Below are positions 48,337 through 58,077 of a stretch of DNA of 64,000 bases, one piece after another. The notes under the pieces were generated by a model. That model was not told where the DNA came from, made no database searches, and saw nothing but the letters and a program-made list of their open reading frames with translations. Positions within the stretch are counted from its first letter, which is position 1, and each line of letters begins with the position of its first letter. Made by a program: the position numbers and the translations under genes. The stretch is from Ignavibacteria bacterium (GTDB lineage Bacteria; Bacteroidota; Ignavibacteria; Ignavibacteriales; Ignavibacteriaceae). The stretch is from positions 124,001 through 188,000 of the forward strand of contig JAUXVN010000040.1 of NCBI GenBank assembly GCA_030684555.1, in the 5' to 3' direction.

Positions 48337-49040
48337 TCAACAAAAAGTTAATCATATCTCTTTTGATTTCTGCAGCCGGACTACTTATTCACTCCGGCTG
48401 TTCTGCATCTTCCACATCAGAGCGATATGGTAAAAACTCTCAAAATAATGAATCAAAAGCTGATGAATTGCGCTATTCAACTAATAAGGAATCATCATTA
48501 AGTTCAACAGCAGATTCACTAAGTTATGATGCATCTTTAGATGAAGAAGAATTTGATGAAGAACCAACTGAAGAGTTAACAATTGACTATGCTGAAGTTC
48601 TCAAAAGAATTTCACCATCATCTGAAAATCTTAATGCCGATTTAGGAAATATTCGCGAAAAAATGGTAATGGAAGTTATCAAATATCTGAATACTCCTTA
48701 TAAATATGGTGGGAATACAAAAAAAGGAATTGACTGTTCGGCATTTACAAAAGCTGTTTATGAAAGTAGTCTTTCACTTCCATTGGATAGATCAGCTCGA
48801 GAGCAGTTTAACCAGGGCTTGGCAGTCAATGATCGTTCAGATTTGAAATTTGGTGATTTAGTTTTTTTTAATACTACACGAAGAGTGCGTCCGGGGCATG
48901 TAGGTATTTATTTGGGTGAAAACTTATTTGCACACGCCAGTAGAAAATTAGGAGTAACAATTTCTTCCTTAGAAGAAAATTATTACCATAAGCGTTATAT
49001 GGGCGGTAGAAGATTAGACTCAGTATTCGAGACTGAGTAA
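48333..49040 (+). CDS. NlpC/P60 family lipoprotein (peptidoglycan endopeptidase)
   Basis: 235 residues. Lipobox HSGC with Cys23. A Ser/Glu/Asp-rich linker (about 24-105) is followed by the NlpC/P60 domain: catalytic Cys in KKGIDCSAF, then FGDLVFFN, catalytic His in [10 protein letters not shown], and FAHAS. These enzymes cut gamma-D-Glu-diamino acid bonds in cell-wall peptides, here probably anchored in the outer membrane. Its ATG overlaps the rpoD stop, so it is translationally coupled. A bidirectional terminator follows. Confidence 0.9.
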   Translation: MINKKLIISLLISAAGLLIHSGCSASSTSERYGKNSQNNESKADELRYSTNKESSLSSTADSLSYDASLDEEEFDEEPTEELTIDYAEVLKRISPSSENLNADLGNIREKMVMEVIKYLNTPYKYGGNTKKGIDCSAFTKAVYESSLSLPLDRSAREQFNQGLAVNDRSDLKFGDLVFFNTTRRVRPGHVGIYLGENLFAHASRKLGVTISSLEENYYHKRYMGGRRLDSVFETE

Positions 49041-49065
49041 TATAGATAATCTATTTTTATGTAAA

Positions 49066-49094
49066 AAAACCGGGCATTAAACCCGGTTTTCCTT
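49066..49094. terminator. Bidirectional terminator between NlpC/P60 and RNR genes
   Basis: AAAACCGGG pairs with CCCGGTTTT across the loop CATTAAA. The A run before it and T run after it allow termination in both directions, matching the convergent genes on either side. Confidence 0.9.
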
Positions 49095-49109
49095 TTTAAT
49101 TTAGTATTA

Positions 49110-52100
49110 CTAACTACATCCTGAAGTAGACCCGCAAGTCATACATTTTAAACATGTCCCATTTCTCACCATCGTCATACTTTGGCATTCTGTACAGACA
49201 TCACCTGTATAACCACGTTCAATGGCTTGCTTTACTTTATTCTTTAAAGATGAAGAATCTTCATTCATGTGAAGAGTTTTTTCCGTTGCATCAATAGTAG
49301 ACAATTGATAGTTATAAGAATTAGCTGAATCACGATCAAGTTCAATTACTCTTTCACTAACGATTTCTTCACTCTCAAAATCCGGTACAACAAATTTCTT
49401 CACGATATTTTTAGTAGAAATTGGAACTTCATTTGGATCAGCATGTGCCAGATCATTTCTACCAAGATAAGTTACTGCTAATTCGCGGAATATATAATCA
49501 ATAACTGAAGTTGCCATTTTAATTTTTGAGTTCCCCGTAACCATTCCGCTGGGATCAAATCTTGTGAATACGAAAGCATCCACAAATTCTTCTAAAGGTA
49601 CACCGTGTTGTAAACCTAATGAAATCGAGATTGCGAATACGTTCAAGAGACTTCTTACTGTAGCACCTTCTCTGTGCATATCTATAAAAATTTCACCGAG
49701 TTGACCGTTGTCATATTCACCAGTACGAATGTAAACAGATTGTCCGTTGATTTTGGCTTTTTGTGTATAACCAGTTCTTCTATCCGGTAATCGTCTTCGC
49801 TTTGCAATGTATCTGTGAATAATTTTCTCTGCAACTTTAACAATATCATTCTTTTCTTTATCCTCAATGAGTGCTTCAAAATCCTCATCCGCAACTGAAT
49901 TAAGAGGTTGCGATAATTTTGAGCCATCCCGATACAGTGCGTTTGCTTTGCAACCCAATTTCCATGATTGCAAATAAGCATCTTTAATATCTTCAACTGT
50001 TGCATGATTAGGTAGATTTATAGTTTTAGAAATCGCTCCTGAAATAAAAGGTTGAGCTGCAGCCATCATTTTTATATGAGCTAATGCCCTGATAAATCTA
50101 GTCCCTTTTTTCCCACATTTGTTAGCGGTATCAAAGATGGGGTAATGTTCATGCTTGAGATATGGTGCGCCTTCAACTGTCATAGTTCCGCAAACATAAT
50201 CATTAGCAGAGGCAATTTCTTGTTTAGAAAAACCGAGTAATCTAAGTAAATCAAAATCGTAAGAATTGAAAATATCCTCGGAGAAACCTAATTGTTTAAT
50301 CAGGAATTCATTTCCCAAAGTATATTTGTTGAATGCAAAACTAAGCTCAAACACAGTGGGTAATATTTTTTCAAGCTTCGAAATAACTTCGTTTGTAAAC
50401 CCTTTTGCCAATAATGATTCGTGATTGATATAAGGGCATCCAACAAGAGTTCCTGCACCTTTAGCATATTTCACAATTTCATTTATTTGGTCTTTATTGT
50501 AACCAAGCCGTTCCAATGCCGGAGGAATGGATTGGTTAATTATTTTAAAGTAACCGCCACCTGCAAGTTTCTTAAATTTTACTAATGCAAAATCAGGTTC
50601 GACTCCAGTTGTGTCACAATCCATAACTAGACCAATTGTACCGGTTGGAGCTATAACTGTAACCTGTGCATTTTTAAATCCATATTTTTCGCCGAGTTCA
50701 AGAGCCTTGTCTGAATCTTCACGAGCGGCCTGGAGTAGATCGGATGGGCAATATTTCGGATCTATACCCATCGGGATTACACTTAGTTCCTCGTATTCTT
50801 CTTTAGGAACATTGTATGCTGCTCTTCGGTGATTTCGAATTACTCGAAGCATTTCCTTGCTGTTTTCATCATATTTAGAAAAGGGTTGTTTTTCTTTTGC
50901 CAATTCAGCCGATGTTGCATATGATGTCATGTGCATTACTGCGGTAATAGCGCCGCAAATTGCAAAACCTTCCTTGCTATCATATGGAATTCCTTGTAAC
51001 ATTAAAAGTGATCCAAGATTTGCATAACCGAGTCCAAGTGTTCTAAAGTTATAACTCAATTCCGCAATTTCTTTACTCGGGAATTGTGCCATCAGTACGC
51101 TTATTTCAAGAACTATTGTCCATAATCTGGAAGCATGTCGATAAGCATCTATATTAAATTTTTGATTAACCTGATCATAAAACTTTACAAGATTTAATGA
51201 TGCAAGATTACATGCAGTATCGTCAAGGAACATATATTCGCTGCAAGGATTTGAGGCTTTAATCTCGCCGCTTTTTGGAGATGTATGCCATTCATTTATT
51301 GTAGTATGAAATTGAATTCCTGGATCAGCGCTTGACCAGGCGGCAAATGCTACTTCATCCCATAAATTGCGAGCCTTCATTGTTTTGCAAGGCTTCGGAT
51401 TTCGATTTTCCTTCTTGGCTTTTTTCTTCTCATTTCTCCAAAATAAATTCCATTCATCATCATCAATAACAGCCTGCATAAATTGATTAGTGACGCGAAT
51501 CGAATTATTCGAGTTCTGACCTGAAACAGATGAATACGCTTCTGATGTCCAATCTACATCATACTCCGGGAATTCAATTGACTTGAAGCCAAGTTTTGCA
51601 AGTTGTATAACTCTTTCAATATAGTTGTTGGGTATTTGAGCTTTGCGGGCTTCAATAATTGCTTTTTGCAACTTAAGATTTAATTTTTTGTTGAACCGGT
51701 CATTTTCAGGATGTTCATCATAACAAGCTTTCATTATGCCGTTGAGATGATGATTGCATAACTTCGAGCCTGCAACAAGTGAAGCTACTTTTTGTTCTTC
51801 AATTACTTTCCAATTAATAAAATCTTCAATATCAGGATGGTCCATATCAAGACAAACCATTTTTGCTGCTCTGCGAGTTGTTCCACCGGATTTTATTGCA
51901 CCAGCAGATCTGTCCCCAATTTTTAAGAATGACATTAATCCGGAAGATTTTCCGCCTCCGCTCAAAGGTTCCTCTTCACCACGAATATCAGAGAAATTTG
52001 TTCCGGTGCCCGAACCATATTTGAATAGACGGGCTTCTCTTACCCATAAATCCATTATACCGCCTTCATTAACAAGGTCATCCTTTACTGATTGTATAAA

Positions 52101-52697
52101 ACACGCATGGGGTTGTGGATGTGTATAAGCATCTGATGAGGCAGTCAATTCGCCGGTTTGAAAATCGACAAAATGATGTCCTTGTGAAGGACCTGTAATT
52201 CCGTATGCCCAATTTAGTCCGGTATTAAACCATTGCGGGCTGTTTGGTGCAGCCATTTGGTTAGCAAACATAAAGAGTAGTTCATCATAGAAAGCTTTTG
52301 CATCTTCATCGGAATCAAAATAATCGGCTTTATAACCCCAATAAGTCCAACAGCCTGCAAGACGATGGAATACAATTCTTGCATCTTTTTCTGCACCGTA
52401 TCTTTCCTTTTCAGATAACTTGTTCAGGTTATCATGGTCGGGTACAGAAGCTTGTAACCAATCGGGAATTCCCTCCTCTTCAACTTTTTTTAGTAATTTG
52501 GGAACACCAGCTCTCCTAAAATATTTTTGTGCAATAATATCAGTAGCAACTTGTGACCAAGATGATGGGACTAAAACATCTTCCATTCTAAAGACAATTG
52601 AACCGTCCGGATTTCTGATTTCTGAAACTCGTTTTTCAAATTCTATATTAGCATATGCATCAGAGCCGCTATTGGTAAAGTGTCTAAGTATTTTCAT
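49110..52697 (-). CDS. nrdJ: Class II (adenosylcobalamin-dependent) ribonucleotide reductase
   Basis: 1195 residues. The N-terminal part contains [17 protein letters not shown] and [12 protein letters not shown], followed by [14 protein letters not shown]. The thiyl-radical site [21 protein letters not shown] has its Cys at about residue 485. [32 protein letters not shown] is typical of the NrdJ family. The tail is Cys-rich ([16 protein letters not shown]), a swinging-thiol or zinc element. It makes deoxynucleotides without oxygen, using B12. No ATP cone or intein is apparent. An NrdR-like box lies upstream at 52885. Confidence 0.94.
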   Translation of the reverse strand: MKILRHFTNSGSDAYANIEFEKRVSEIRNPDGSIVFRMEDVLVPSSWSQVATDIIAQKYFRRAGVPKLLKKVEEEGIPDWLQASVPDHDNLNKLSEKERYGAEKDARIVFHRLAGCWTYWGYKADYFDSDEDAKAFYDELLFMFANQMAAPNSPQWFNTGLNWAYGITGPSQGHHFVDFQTGELTASSDAYTHPQPHACFIQSVKDDLVNEGGIMDLWVREARLFKYGSGTGTNFSDIRGEEEPLSGGGKSSGLMSFLKIGDRSAGAIKSGGTTRRAAKMVCLDMDHPDIEDFINWKVIEEQKVASLVAGSKLCNHHLNGIMKACYDEHPENDRFNKKLNLKLQKAIIEARKAQIPNNYIERVIQLAKLGFKSIEFPEYDVDWTSEAYSSVSGQNSNNSIRVTNQFMQAVIDDDEWNLFWRNEKKKAKKENRNPKPCKTMKARNLWDEVAFAAWSSADPGIQFHTTINEWHTSPKSGEIKASNPCSEYMFLDDTACNLASLNLVKFYDQVNQKFNIDAYRHASRLWTIVLEISVLMAQFPSKEIAELSYNFRTLGLGYANLGSLLMLQGIPYDSKEGFAICGAITAVMHMTSYATSAELAKEKQPFSKYDENSKEMLRVIRNHRRAAYNVPKEEYEELSVIPMGIDPKYCPSDLLQAAREDSDKALELGEKYGFKNAQVTVIAPTGTIGLVMDCDTTGVEPDFALVKFKKLAGGGYFKIINQSIPPALERLGYNKDQINEIVKYAKGAGTLVGCPYINHESLLAKGFTNEVISKLEKILPTVFELSFAFNKYTLGNEFLIKQLGFSEDIFNSYDFDLLRLLGFSKQEIASANDYVCGTMTVEGAPYLKHEHYPIFDTANKCGKKGTRFIRALAHIKMMAAAQPFISGAISKTINLPNHATVEDIKDAYLQSWKLGCKANALYRDGSKLSQPLNSVADEDFEALIEDKEKNDIVKVAEKIIHRYIAKRRRLPDRRTGYTQKAKINGQSVYIRTGEYDNGQLGEIFIDMHREGATVRSLLNVFAISISLGLQHGVPLEEFVDAFVFTRFDPSGMVTGNSKIKMATSVIDYIFRELAVTYLGRNDLAHADPNEVPISTKNIVKKFVVPDFESEEIVSERVIELDRDSANSYNYQLSTIDATEKTLHMNEDSSSLKNKVKQAIERGYTGDVCTECQSMTMVRNGTCLKCMTCGSTSGCS

Positions 52698-52884
52698 AAA
52701 ATTCCTTTATTAGAATAAAAATTTATTTTCGTATGTAAAAACATTTTTTCTCGAATAGTTTAATCACTTGTGGTGTGTTTGAAGAAAACTCTTTATCAAA
52801 CGTAAAAAGAATCAACTAAAAAGCAAAATTAAATTTTGTAATTTGAAAAAGTTCTTTAAAGTCAAGTGAATACAAATAAATATT

Positions 52885-52900
52885 TCACTATTTTTAGTGG
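52885..52900. promoter_or_regulatory. NrdR-box-like palindrome upstream of nrdJ
   Basis: TCACTATTTTTAGTGG contains the perfect inverted repeat CACTA-TTTT-TAGTG. It agrees with the NrdR consensus ACACTATATATAGTGT at 12 of 16 positions. It lies about 190 bases upstream of nrdJ in the gap shared with the divergent LiaF-like gene. NrdR sites usually come in pairs about three helical turns apart; I do not see a clear second box. The rest of the 294-bp gap shows no cobalamin riboswitch. Confidence 0.45.
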
Positions 52901-52991
52901 CATTTTATAAAAAGAGATTTTTTTAATTACTTCATTATCAACTATTTTGTAATTTAGAAGAATTAAATTGCAATTACTAAGGAGGGTCACG

Positions 52992-53693
52992 ATGTCTTCA
53001 ACAAGAAATTCAACTGCAAGATTACTAACGGGATTGATTCTGATAATAATTGGTTCACTTTACCTTTTGAAAAATTTCGGTTGGTTGGAGTTCGATATCC
53101 TTGAACATATTATTTCCTTCCCTTCATTACTTCTTTTCATCGGAATTGTAATCACAATAAATGCATCAAAAAAAGGATTTGGAATTATTCTGATCATTGT
53201 AGGATCACTATGGCATTACGCACGGATTACTGATTCAATAGATTTCGGAAAGTTGATTATCCCATTGATTTTACTGGGCTTGGGACTATACATTATTTTC
53301 AGACAAAGGAAATTCGGTAGTACTATTGACGCAGGTAAAAACTATTCTAACGATACACTTGAAGACATTGCAATCTTTGGAGGCGGGAATAAAACTATCA
53401 TTAGTAACAACTTCAAAGGGGGTACAATAACTTCGATTTTTGGCGGTTCCGAAATCGATTTAACAAGATGTCAACTTGCTGATGGTGATCAAATTATAGA
53501 TGTATTGGCTGTTTTCGGCGGAAGCACTTTTTTGGTTCCTTCCGACTGGAATGTGATTGTTGATGTACTCCCAATTTTTGGCGGGTTTTCGAATAAAACA
53601 AATAAACATTTTAGAGACGAAATTAATACCAATAAAACATTAATTATTAAGGGACTCGTAATATTTGGTGGTGGAGAAATAAAAAGATATTAA
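52992..53693 (+). CDS. LiaF/DUF5668-like membrane protein
   Basis: 233 residues from ATG 52992, eight codons inside a longer frame, because AAGGAGGGT lies just before it. About four hydrophobic helices span residues 10-105 (LLTGLILIIIGSLYLLKNFGW is the DUF5668 pattern). The C-terminal half is a beta-rich domain of repeated IFGG turns (AIFGGGNKTI, SIFGGSEIDL, VFGGSTFLVP, PIFGGFSNKT, IFGGGEI), the LiaF-like cell-wall-active antibiotic response fold. In Firmicutes LiaF senses envelope stress with LiaRS; no two-component genes are adjacent here. Confidence 0.75.
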   Translation: MSSTRNSTARLLTGLILIIIGSLYLLKNFGWLEFDILEHIISFPSLLLFIGIVITINASKKGFGIILIIVGSLWHYARITDSIDFGKLIIPLILLGLGLYIIFRQRKFGSTIDAGKNYSNDTLEDIAIFGGGNKTIISNNFKGGTITSIFGGSEIDLTRCQLADGDQIIDVLAVFGGSTFLVPSDWNVIVDVLPIFGGFSNKTNKHFRDEINTNKTLIIKGLVIFGGGEIKRY

Positions 53694-53747
53694 GAATTTT
53701 GGTTCTACCTAAACATTTCCATTTGATGATAGTTATATCATAAAAAA

Positions 53748-54221
53748 ATGAAAAGTTACATATTAGTTTTCTTTCTTATTTCCTTTGTTTTTTCTGATGT
53801 CTCAATAACACAATCGAAAGAGATGTTTGAAAAATTTAATCAATCTATTGGAGTTTGGGTGTCTGAATCTCCTACTCAAACAATAATTGAAAAATGGGAT
53901 CGAATAGCATCAGCAAAATTTGAAGCATTGAGCTTTAAGGTTGTGGGAACTGATACTATATTAATAGAAGTGATTGAATTGTTACTTCAAAACGATTCAA
54001 TTTTTTATAACCCCCGTGTATTAGACCAAAACAAAGGTGAAGTTATCTCTTTTAAGATGTGTGATGAAGAAAATAAATTTAGGTTTGTAAATTTGTCCCA
54101 TGATTTTCCAAATGAAATTATTTATAATTTTATTAACGAGAATCAATTAGTGGTACAACTCAAAAGTTCAACGGAGAATTCTAAAGAAATCAATTTTTAC
54201 TTTAAAAGGTTAAATCAGTAA
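53748..54221 (+). CDS. Secreted DUF6265-like protein
   Basis: 157 residues. A signal peptide of about 18 residues (FFLISFVFSDVS) is followed by a small beta-barrel-like domain: IGVWVSESPTQTIIEKW, then FRFVNLSHDFPNEIIYNF, the H-D-F-P motif typical of DUF6265. Function unknown. It is followed after 42 bases by the aldehyde dehydrogenase, but no functional link is evident. Confidence 0.6.
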   Translation: MKSYILVFFLISFVFSDVSITQSKEMFEKFNQSIGVWVSESPTQTIIEKWDRIASAKFEALSFKVVGTDTILIEVIELLLQNDSIFYNPRVLDQNKGEVISFKMCDEENKFRFVNLSHDFPNEIIYNFINENQLVVQLKSSTENSKEINFYFKRLNQ

Positions 54222-54263
54222 TTTACTTATTACATTGTAAAACGATTAAAAGCAGAGATTAAT

Positions 54264-55835
54264 ATGAAATTAGACAAAGATCTTTTATCAATCCAGGAAG
54301 CAAGAGATTTAGCAAAAGCCGCAAAGGATGCTCAACTTGAGTTTAAACATTTTAGTCAGGAGCAAGTTGACAAAATAGTCAAGGCAATGGCTGAGGCAGG
54401 TTATTCTGAAGCCGAACGGCTGGCTAAATTTGCTGCAGATGAAAGTGGTTTTGGAAGATGGCAGGATAAGGTTATTAAAAATCAATTCGGGACAAAAAAT
54501 GTTTATGAATCAATCAAAGATTTAAAAACAGTAGGTGTTATTGATAGTCAAGCGAATGGAAAGATTTTAAAAATAGCAGAACCTATGGGAGTTGTGTGTG
54601 CACTTGTACCTTCTACAAATCCAACTTCAACCGCGATGTTTAAAGCGCTTATTTCTGTTAAATGTAGAAATGGAATGGTTGCAAGTCCTCATCCCCGGAC
54701 TGTTAATTCAACGGTAGAAGCGATTCGAGTATTATCAAATGCCGCAGAAAAAGCAGGTGCTCCAAAGGGTTTGTTGCAATGTATGTCAATTCCAACAATA
54801 GAGGGAACAGAAGCTCTAATGCGTGATAAAAATATTGCAGTTATTTTGGCAACGGGGAGTAATCCTATGGTTAAAGCTGCATATAGTTCAGGTAAACCTG
54901 CATACGGAGTTGGTTCAGGAAATGTTCCTGCATTTATTGAGAGAACTGCAAATTATAAAAAAGCTGTTGCCGATATTATTTATGGAACAACTTTCGATAA
55001 TGGAACGCTCTGCTCCTCGGAACAAGCTATGATTGTCGATCGCTCATTAAAAGAAAAAGTTATATCCGAAGCAAAAAAACAAGGCGGCTATTTTTTAAAT
55101 GAAGACGAGAAGAAAAAATTAGCGAATACAATTATTCTAAATAAGGGGGGTTTGAACCCTGAAATTGTTGGAAAGTCAGCAAGATGGATTGCTGATTATG
55201 CGGGTTTTTCTGTTGATGAAAACACTCGGGTCTTAATTGCATTTTGTGAAGAGGTCGGTAGGCACGAACCACTTTCTGTTGAAAAACTATCACCTATTTT
55301 AGCGTTTTATACAGTAGATGGGTGGTTAGAAGGATGTCATAAATGTCTCGACTTACTTAACTTCGGCGGGGTGGGACATACTATGGTAATCCACTCAAAC
55401 GATTCTGAAATAATTATGAAATTTGCTCTTGAAAAACCTGCATTTAGAATCTTAGTTAATACAGTATCATCAATAGGAGCTGTAGGTTATACAACCGCAT
55501 TAGCGCCATCATTAACTTTAGGTTCGGGTACATGGGGTGGTTCAATTATTAGTGAAAATGTTACTGCAAAACACCTAATGAATATTAAGTATCTTGCATA
55601 CGAAACAAATCCAGTTAATGAGTCTTTTGGAATAACTTCAACTGTCGGTGAAACGAATTCGAAAAATTTTTTGTTCGAAATAGAGGAGCGATTAAAAGCA
55701 AGAGCTGGGAATCCTATTTACAAAAATGAAATTAAATCAAACTCAAATTTAAATAGTGATGGTGATAAAAAATTTGGAACTGGATTATCAGAAGTGGAAT
55801 TAAATAAATTGATTAATGAATTTAAAAAACGATAG
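54264..55835 (+). CDS. CoA-acylating aldehyde dehydrogenase with C-terminal encapsulation-type tail
   Basis: 523 residues of the EutE/PduP group: aldehyde + CoA + NAD to acyl-CoA + NADH. Conserved parts include [17 protein letters not shown] (coenzyme site), [12 protein letters not shown], catalytic Cys250 in [11 protein letters not shown], and GSGTWGGS near residue 420. The core ends near GNPIYKNE (about 489). A flexible Asn/Ser/Asp/Gly linker (490-507) is followed by a short amphipathic helix [16 protein letters not shown] (508-523) with hydrophobic residues spaced i, i+3, i+4. That is the layout of microcompartment encapsulation peptides. The two BMC-P shell genes lie 7 kb away. Confidence 0.88.
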   Translation: MKLDKDLLSIQEARDLAKAAKDAQLEFKHFSQEQVDKIVKAMAEAGYSEAERLAKFAADESGFGRWQDKVIKNQFGTKNVYESIKDLKTVGVIDSQANGKILKIAEPMGVVCALVPSTNPTSTAMFKALISVKCRNGMVASPHPRTVNSTVEAIRVLSNAAEKAGAPKGLLQCMSIPTIEGTEALMRDKNIAVILATGSNPMVKAAYSSGKPAYGVGSGNVPAFIERTANYKKAVADIIYGTTFDNGTLCSSEQAMIVDRSLKEKVISEAKKQGGYFLNEDEKKKLANTIILNKGGLNPEIVGKSARWIADYAGFSVDENTRVLIAFCEEVGRHEPLSVEKLSPILAFYTVDGWLEGCHKCLDLLNFGGVGHTMVIHSNDSEIIMKFALEKPAFRILVNTVSSIGAVGYTTALAPSLTLGSGTWGGSIISENVTAKHLMNIKYLAYETNPVNESFGITSTVGETNSKNFLFEIEERLKARAGNPIYKNEIKSNSNLNSDGDKKFGTGLSEVELNKLINEFKKR

Positions 55836-55849
55836 CATTATAATTTTTG

Positions 55850-55924
55850 TCGGGGTGGGGAGATTCGAACTCCCGACCTCTTCGTCCCGAACGAAGCGCG
55901 CTAACCGGGCTGCGCTACACCCCG
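55850..55924 (-). tRNA. tRNA-Pro (CGG)
   Basis: 75 nt on the minus strand. Acceptor CGGGGTG pairs with CACCCCG. The anticodon stem CTTCG/CGAAG holds loop TTCGGGA, giving CGG. T arm GGGAG-TTCGAAT-CTCCC, discriminator A. It is convergent with the aldehyde dehydrogenase, 14 bases after its stop. A plus-strand frame reading through it is not a gene. Confidence 0.95.
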
Positions 55925-56187
55925 AAAAATTGAATGCAAATATAAGCAGATTTTTTCAAATAAAAATAGTTCAGAAACTTGGAAGTATAAGTATGATTAA
56001 TTATACTTCAGGGAATTAATTGTAATGTCAATAAATAAATATTGCCATCTTTTCTAACTTAATTGCATGTGTTTGCTTAAACTTGTTTGTAAAAATAAAC
56101 CTTCAATAATGGATAGATAAACTTTTTGATACAATATGCGAATCACTACCCACAATCATAACATCATTAAATACATTTTTAAACAAA

Positions 56188-56513
56188 ATGAAATAAACAT
56201 TAATACCAATTATAAGTTTATTACTTATTCTGTTAATTACAAATTGTGCTAGTGATAAGAAACCGTCAAAACGTGTGTTTAACAAATCATCGGAGAATGT
56301 AAGTTCTAAAATTCAGACTCCGGGAGAATCAGACGTGATAATAAATGATATAGCCCCAGTTTTTTAACCGAATATACTACTTCACTGGTCGGAGATGCAC
56401 CTGCAACCGCAATTGTTCAGAATCAATCAGTATCGTTTAGTACAATCATGAATAATAATTATACTATAACTTATAGCGATACAAAACCTCTCGCAGTTCT
56501 TATTGAACAATAG
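56188..56513 (+). pseudogene. Small lipoprotein gene with nonsense and frameshift lesions
   Basis: ATG AAA is followed by TAA, where AAA would give a normal lipoprotein signal: MK-stop-TLIPIISLLLILLITNC, with lipobox LITNC. The frame continues ASDKKPSKRVFNKSSENVSS to DIAPVF and stops at TAA 56365. One more T in the six-T run at 56360-56365 would restore the frame. It would then read LTEYTTSLVGDAPATAIVQN through YTITYSDTKPLAVLIEQ to TAG 56511-56513. Restored, it encodes about 109 residues. The family is unknown to me. The upstream gap (55925-56187) holds nothing recognisable. Confidence 0.6.
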
Positions 56514-56867
56514 GGGGCGTCGTTTACAAAGAAAGAGTTTTAAGAACTATTGGAACTTTTGCCATTTAAAGATGTAGTTCCTTTTTCATCCTTTTGAACT
56601 ATTTTTATATAAACTGATTTGGGATATGTTATAGTAGGTTTAAACTACAATTGTTATCATGTAATTATGTGATGAACTATCAAACAGAAAATGAAAAGAT
56701 ATGTCAGCATCGGAATGAAACAGTTTTTATTTTTTTTTATAGGAAGTTTGCAAATAATTTTATTACATTATATATTATGATCGTTTATATAAAGATTTTC
56801 TTACAAACTATGAACTTAGCGCTTTTTTTTAATTACTTGATTACTTAACTACTTCCGAGGGAATTTT
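56514..56867 (+). other. Upstream region of OmpA-family gene
   Basis: 354 bp without a supported gene. A weak hairpin, GGAACT/AGTTCC with an 18-base loop followed by TTTTT (about 56550-56584), may be the terminator of the decayed lipoprotein gene. A 65-codon plus-strand frame (56651-56848) is Phe/Ile/Tyr-rich without a recognisable domain and is probably not a gene. The OmpA promoter must lie here but I cannot pick one out. Confidence 0.35.
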
Positions 56868-57995
56868 ATGAAAAAATTATTATTAATCCTTATTGTGTTT
56901 GCTTTTGCGGTTTCGTCAATAAATGCGCAAGCATCCAAAGATGGATGGGCAGTTGGCCTTGATTTCGTTTCCCCTAGATTATTCAGCGATATGGGTGCTG
57001 AAAACATGGATTATGGCGGACGTTTTATTCTTCAAAAAAATCTCACCGAGCAAGCAGTTATGAGATTTAGTGTTGATTATTTGATGTTTACTGGACAGAA
57101 TACAGCGGCACCAACCGAATTCACAAATAACACTATTAAATTTGGAATTGGAGCTATTTACAATTTCTTACCATGTGAAATTGTTAATCCTTATATTGGT
57201 GTCGGCGGGGGTATGCTTTATTATACGTTGAAAAATGCTGAGGGACCTGGAACTAAAGATGGTTCCTATTTTGGAGAACTGACTGCTGATTTGTACTTTG
57301 GTGGAACCTATAGTTTTGCTGATGATTGGTTTTTGAAAGTTGAATTATCTCAAAATACAGTTTCTACAGATAAATTTGACGGAAAAAAAGTCGCTGGTCA
57401 AGGTGGTTTATTCGGCGGTACTCTTGATTCTTATACATCATTAGGTATTGGACTGCTTTACTATATTGATAGAGGAACGCCTTCAACCTATTGTGAAGAT
57501 TTGGCAAAAGGCATTTCAGCTAATATAGATTATGCAAAGATTGAAGAAATTGTTCGCAAGTATACAACAACTCCTACTGACGTAGATTACAACAAAATTG
57601 AAGATATCGTTAAAAAACACGCCGGTAAAACTACTATCCAACATACTGATGGCGAGAAAAACTGGGTATTAATTGGTGTTAATTTTGAATTTGCTAAATC
57701 TACTTTATCACCAGAATCTTATCCAATATTATATGATGCTGCTAAAGTATTGATGAGTAATCCTTCAATGAAAGTTGAAATTCAAGGACATACAGATAAT
57801 ATCGGTTCTGCAAACTCAAACCAAAAACTTTCAATTGCCAGAGCTGAAACGGTTAAAAGTTTCTTACTTTCAAAAGGTGTTGAAGCTTCCAGATTATCAA
57901 CAGCTGGTTTCGGTTATACAAAACCAATCTCTGATAACAAAACTGCTCAAGGTAGAACATTCAACAGAAGAATTGAATTCAAGATTCTTAAATAA
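56868..57995 (+). CDS. OmpA-family outer-membrane protein
   Basis: 375 residues. Signal peptide ends INAQA (about 22). Residues about 23-205 look like an eight-stranded beta barrel (GLLYYID near its end). A linker holds two similar segments, DYAKIEEIVRKY and DYNKIEDIVKKH. The C-terminal OmpA domain (about 265-375) contains NFEFAKSTLSPES, GHTDNIGSANSNQKLSIARAE and GRTFNRRIEFKIL, with the Asp and Arg that bind diaminopimelate. It ties the outer membrane to peptidoglycan. GAGGGA precedes the ATG, and a very strong terminator follows. Confidence 0.93.
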   Translation: MKKLLLILIVFAFAVSSINAQASKDGWAVGLDFVSPRLFSDMGAENMDYGGRFILQKNLTEQAVMRFSVDYLMFTGQNTAAPTEFTNNTIKFGIGAIYNFLPCEIVNPYIGVGGGMLYYTLKNAEGPGTKDGSYFGELTADLYFGGTYSFADDWFLKVELSQNTVSTDKFDGKKVAGQGGLFGGTLDSYTSLGIGLLYYIDRGTPSTYCEDLAKGISANIDYAKIEEIVRKYTTTPTDVDYNKIEDIVKKHAGKTTIQHTDGEKNWVLIGVNFEFAKSTLSPESYPILYDAAKVLMSNPSMKVEIQGHTDNIGSANSNQKLSIARAETVKSFLLSKGVEASRLSTAGFGYTKPISDNKTAQGRTFNRRIEFKILK

Positions 57996-58014
57996 ATTTA
58001 AGTTATAGTTTTAT

Positions 58015-58049
58015 AAAAAAAGGGATGCAAATTGCATCCCTTTTTTTTT
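58015..58049. terminator. Strong terminator between OmpA and SpmAB genes
   Basis: Seven A plus GGGATGC pair with GCATCCC plus a run of nine T; loop AAATT. The symmetric A and T runs make it usable from both sides, as needed for the convergent SpmA-SpmB gene. Confidence 0.92.
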
Positions 58050-58077
58050 GCGGTCTTCAAATACAGTGAACATTTTG

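Noticed and set aside
52853-52868. Second NrdR box one spacing upstream of the first
   Set aside because: The sequence at the expected distance matches the consensus too poorly to count.
52698-52991. Cobalamin riboswitch upstream of the B12-dependent RNR
   Set aside because: A GCCACT hexamer exists on the minus strand, but the rest of the B12-box core and conserved helices are absent.
55816-56019. Small plus-strand ORF after the aldehyde dehydrogenase
   Set aside because: It reads through the antisense of tRNA-Pro and has no family or ribosome-binding site.
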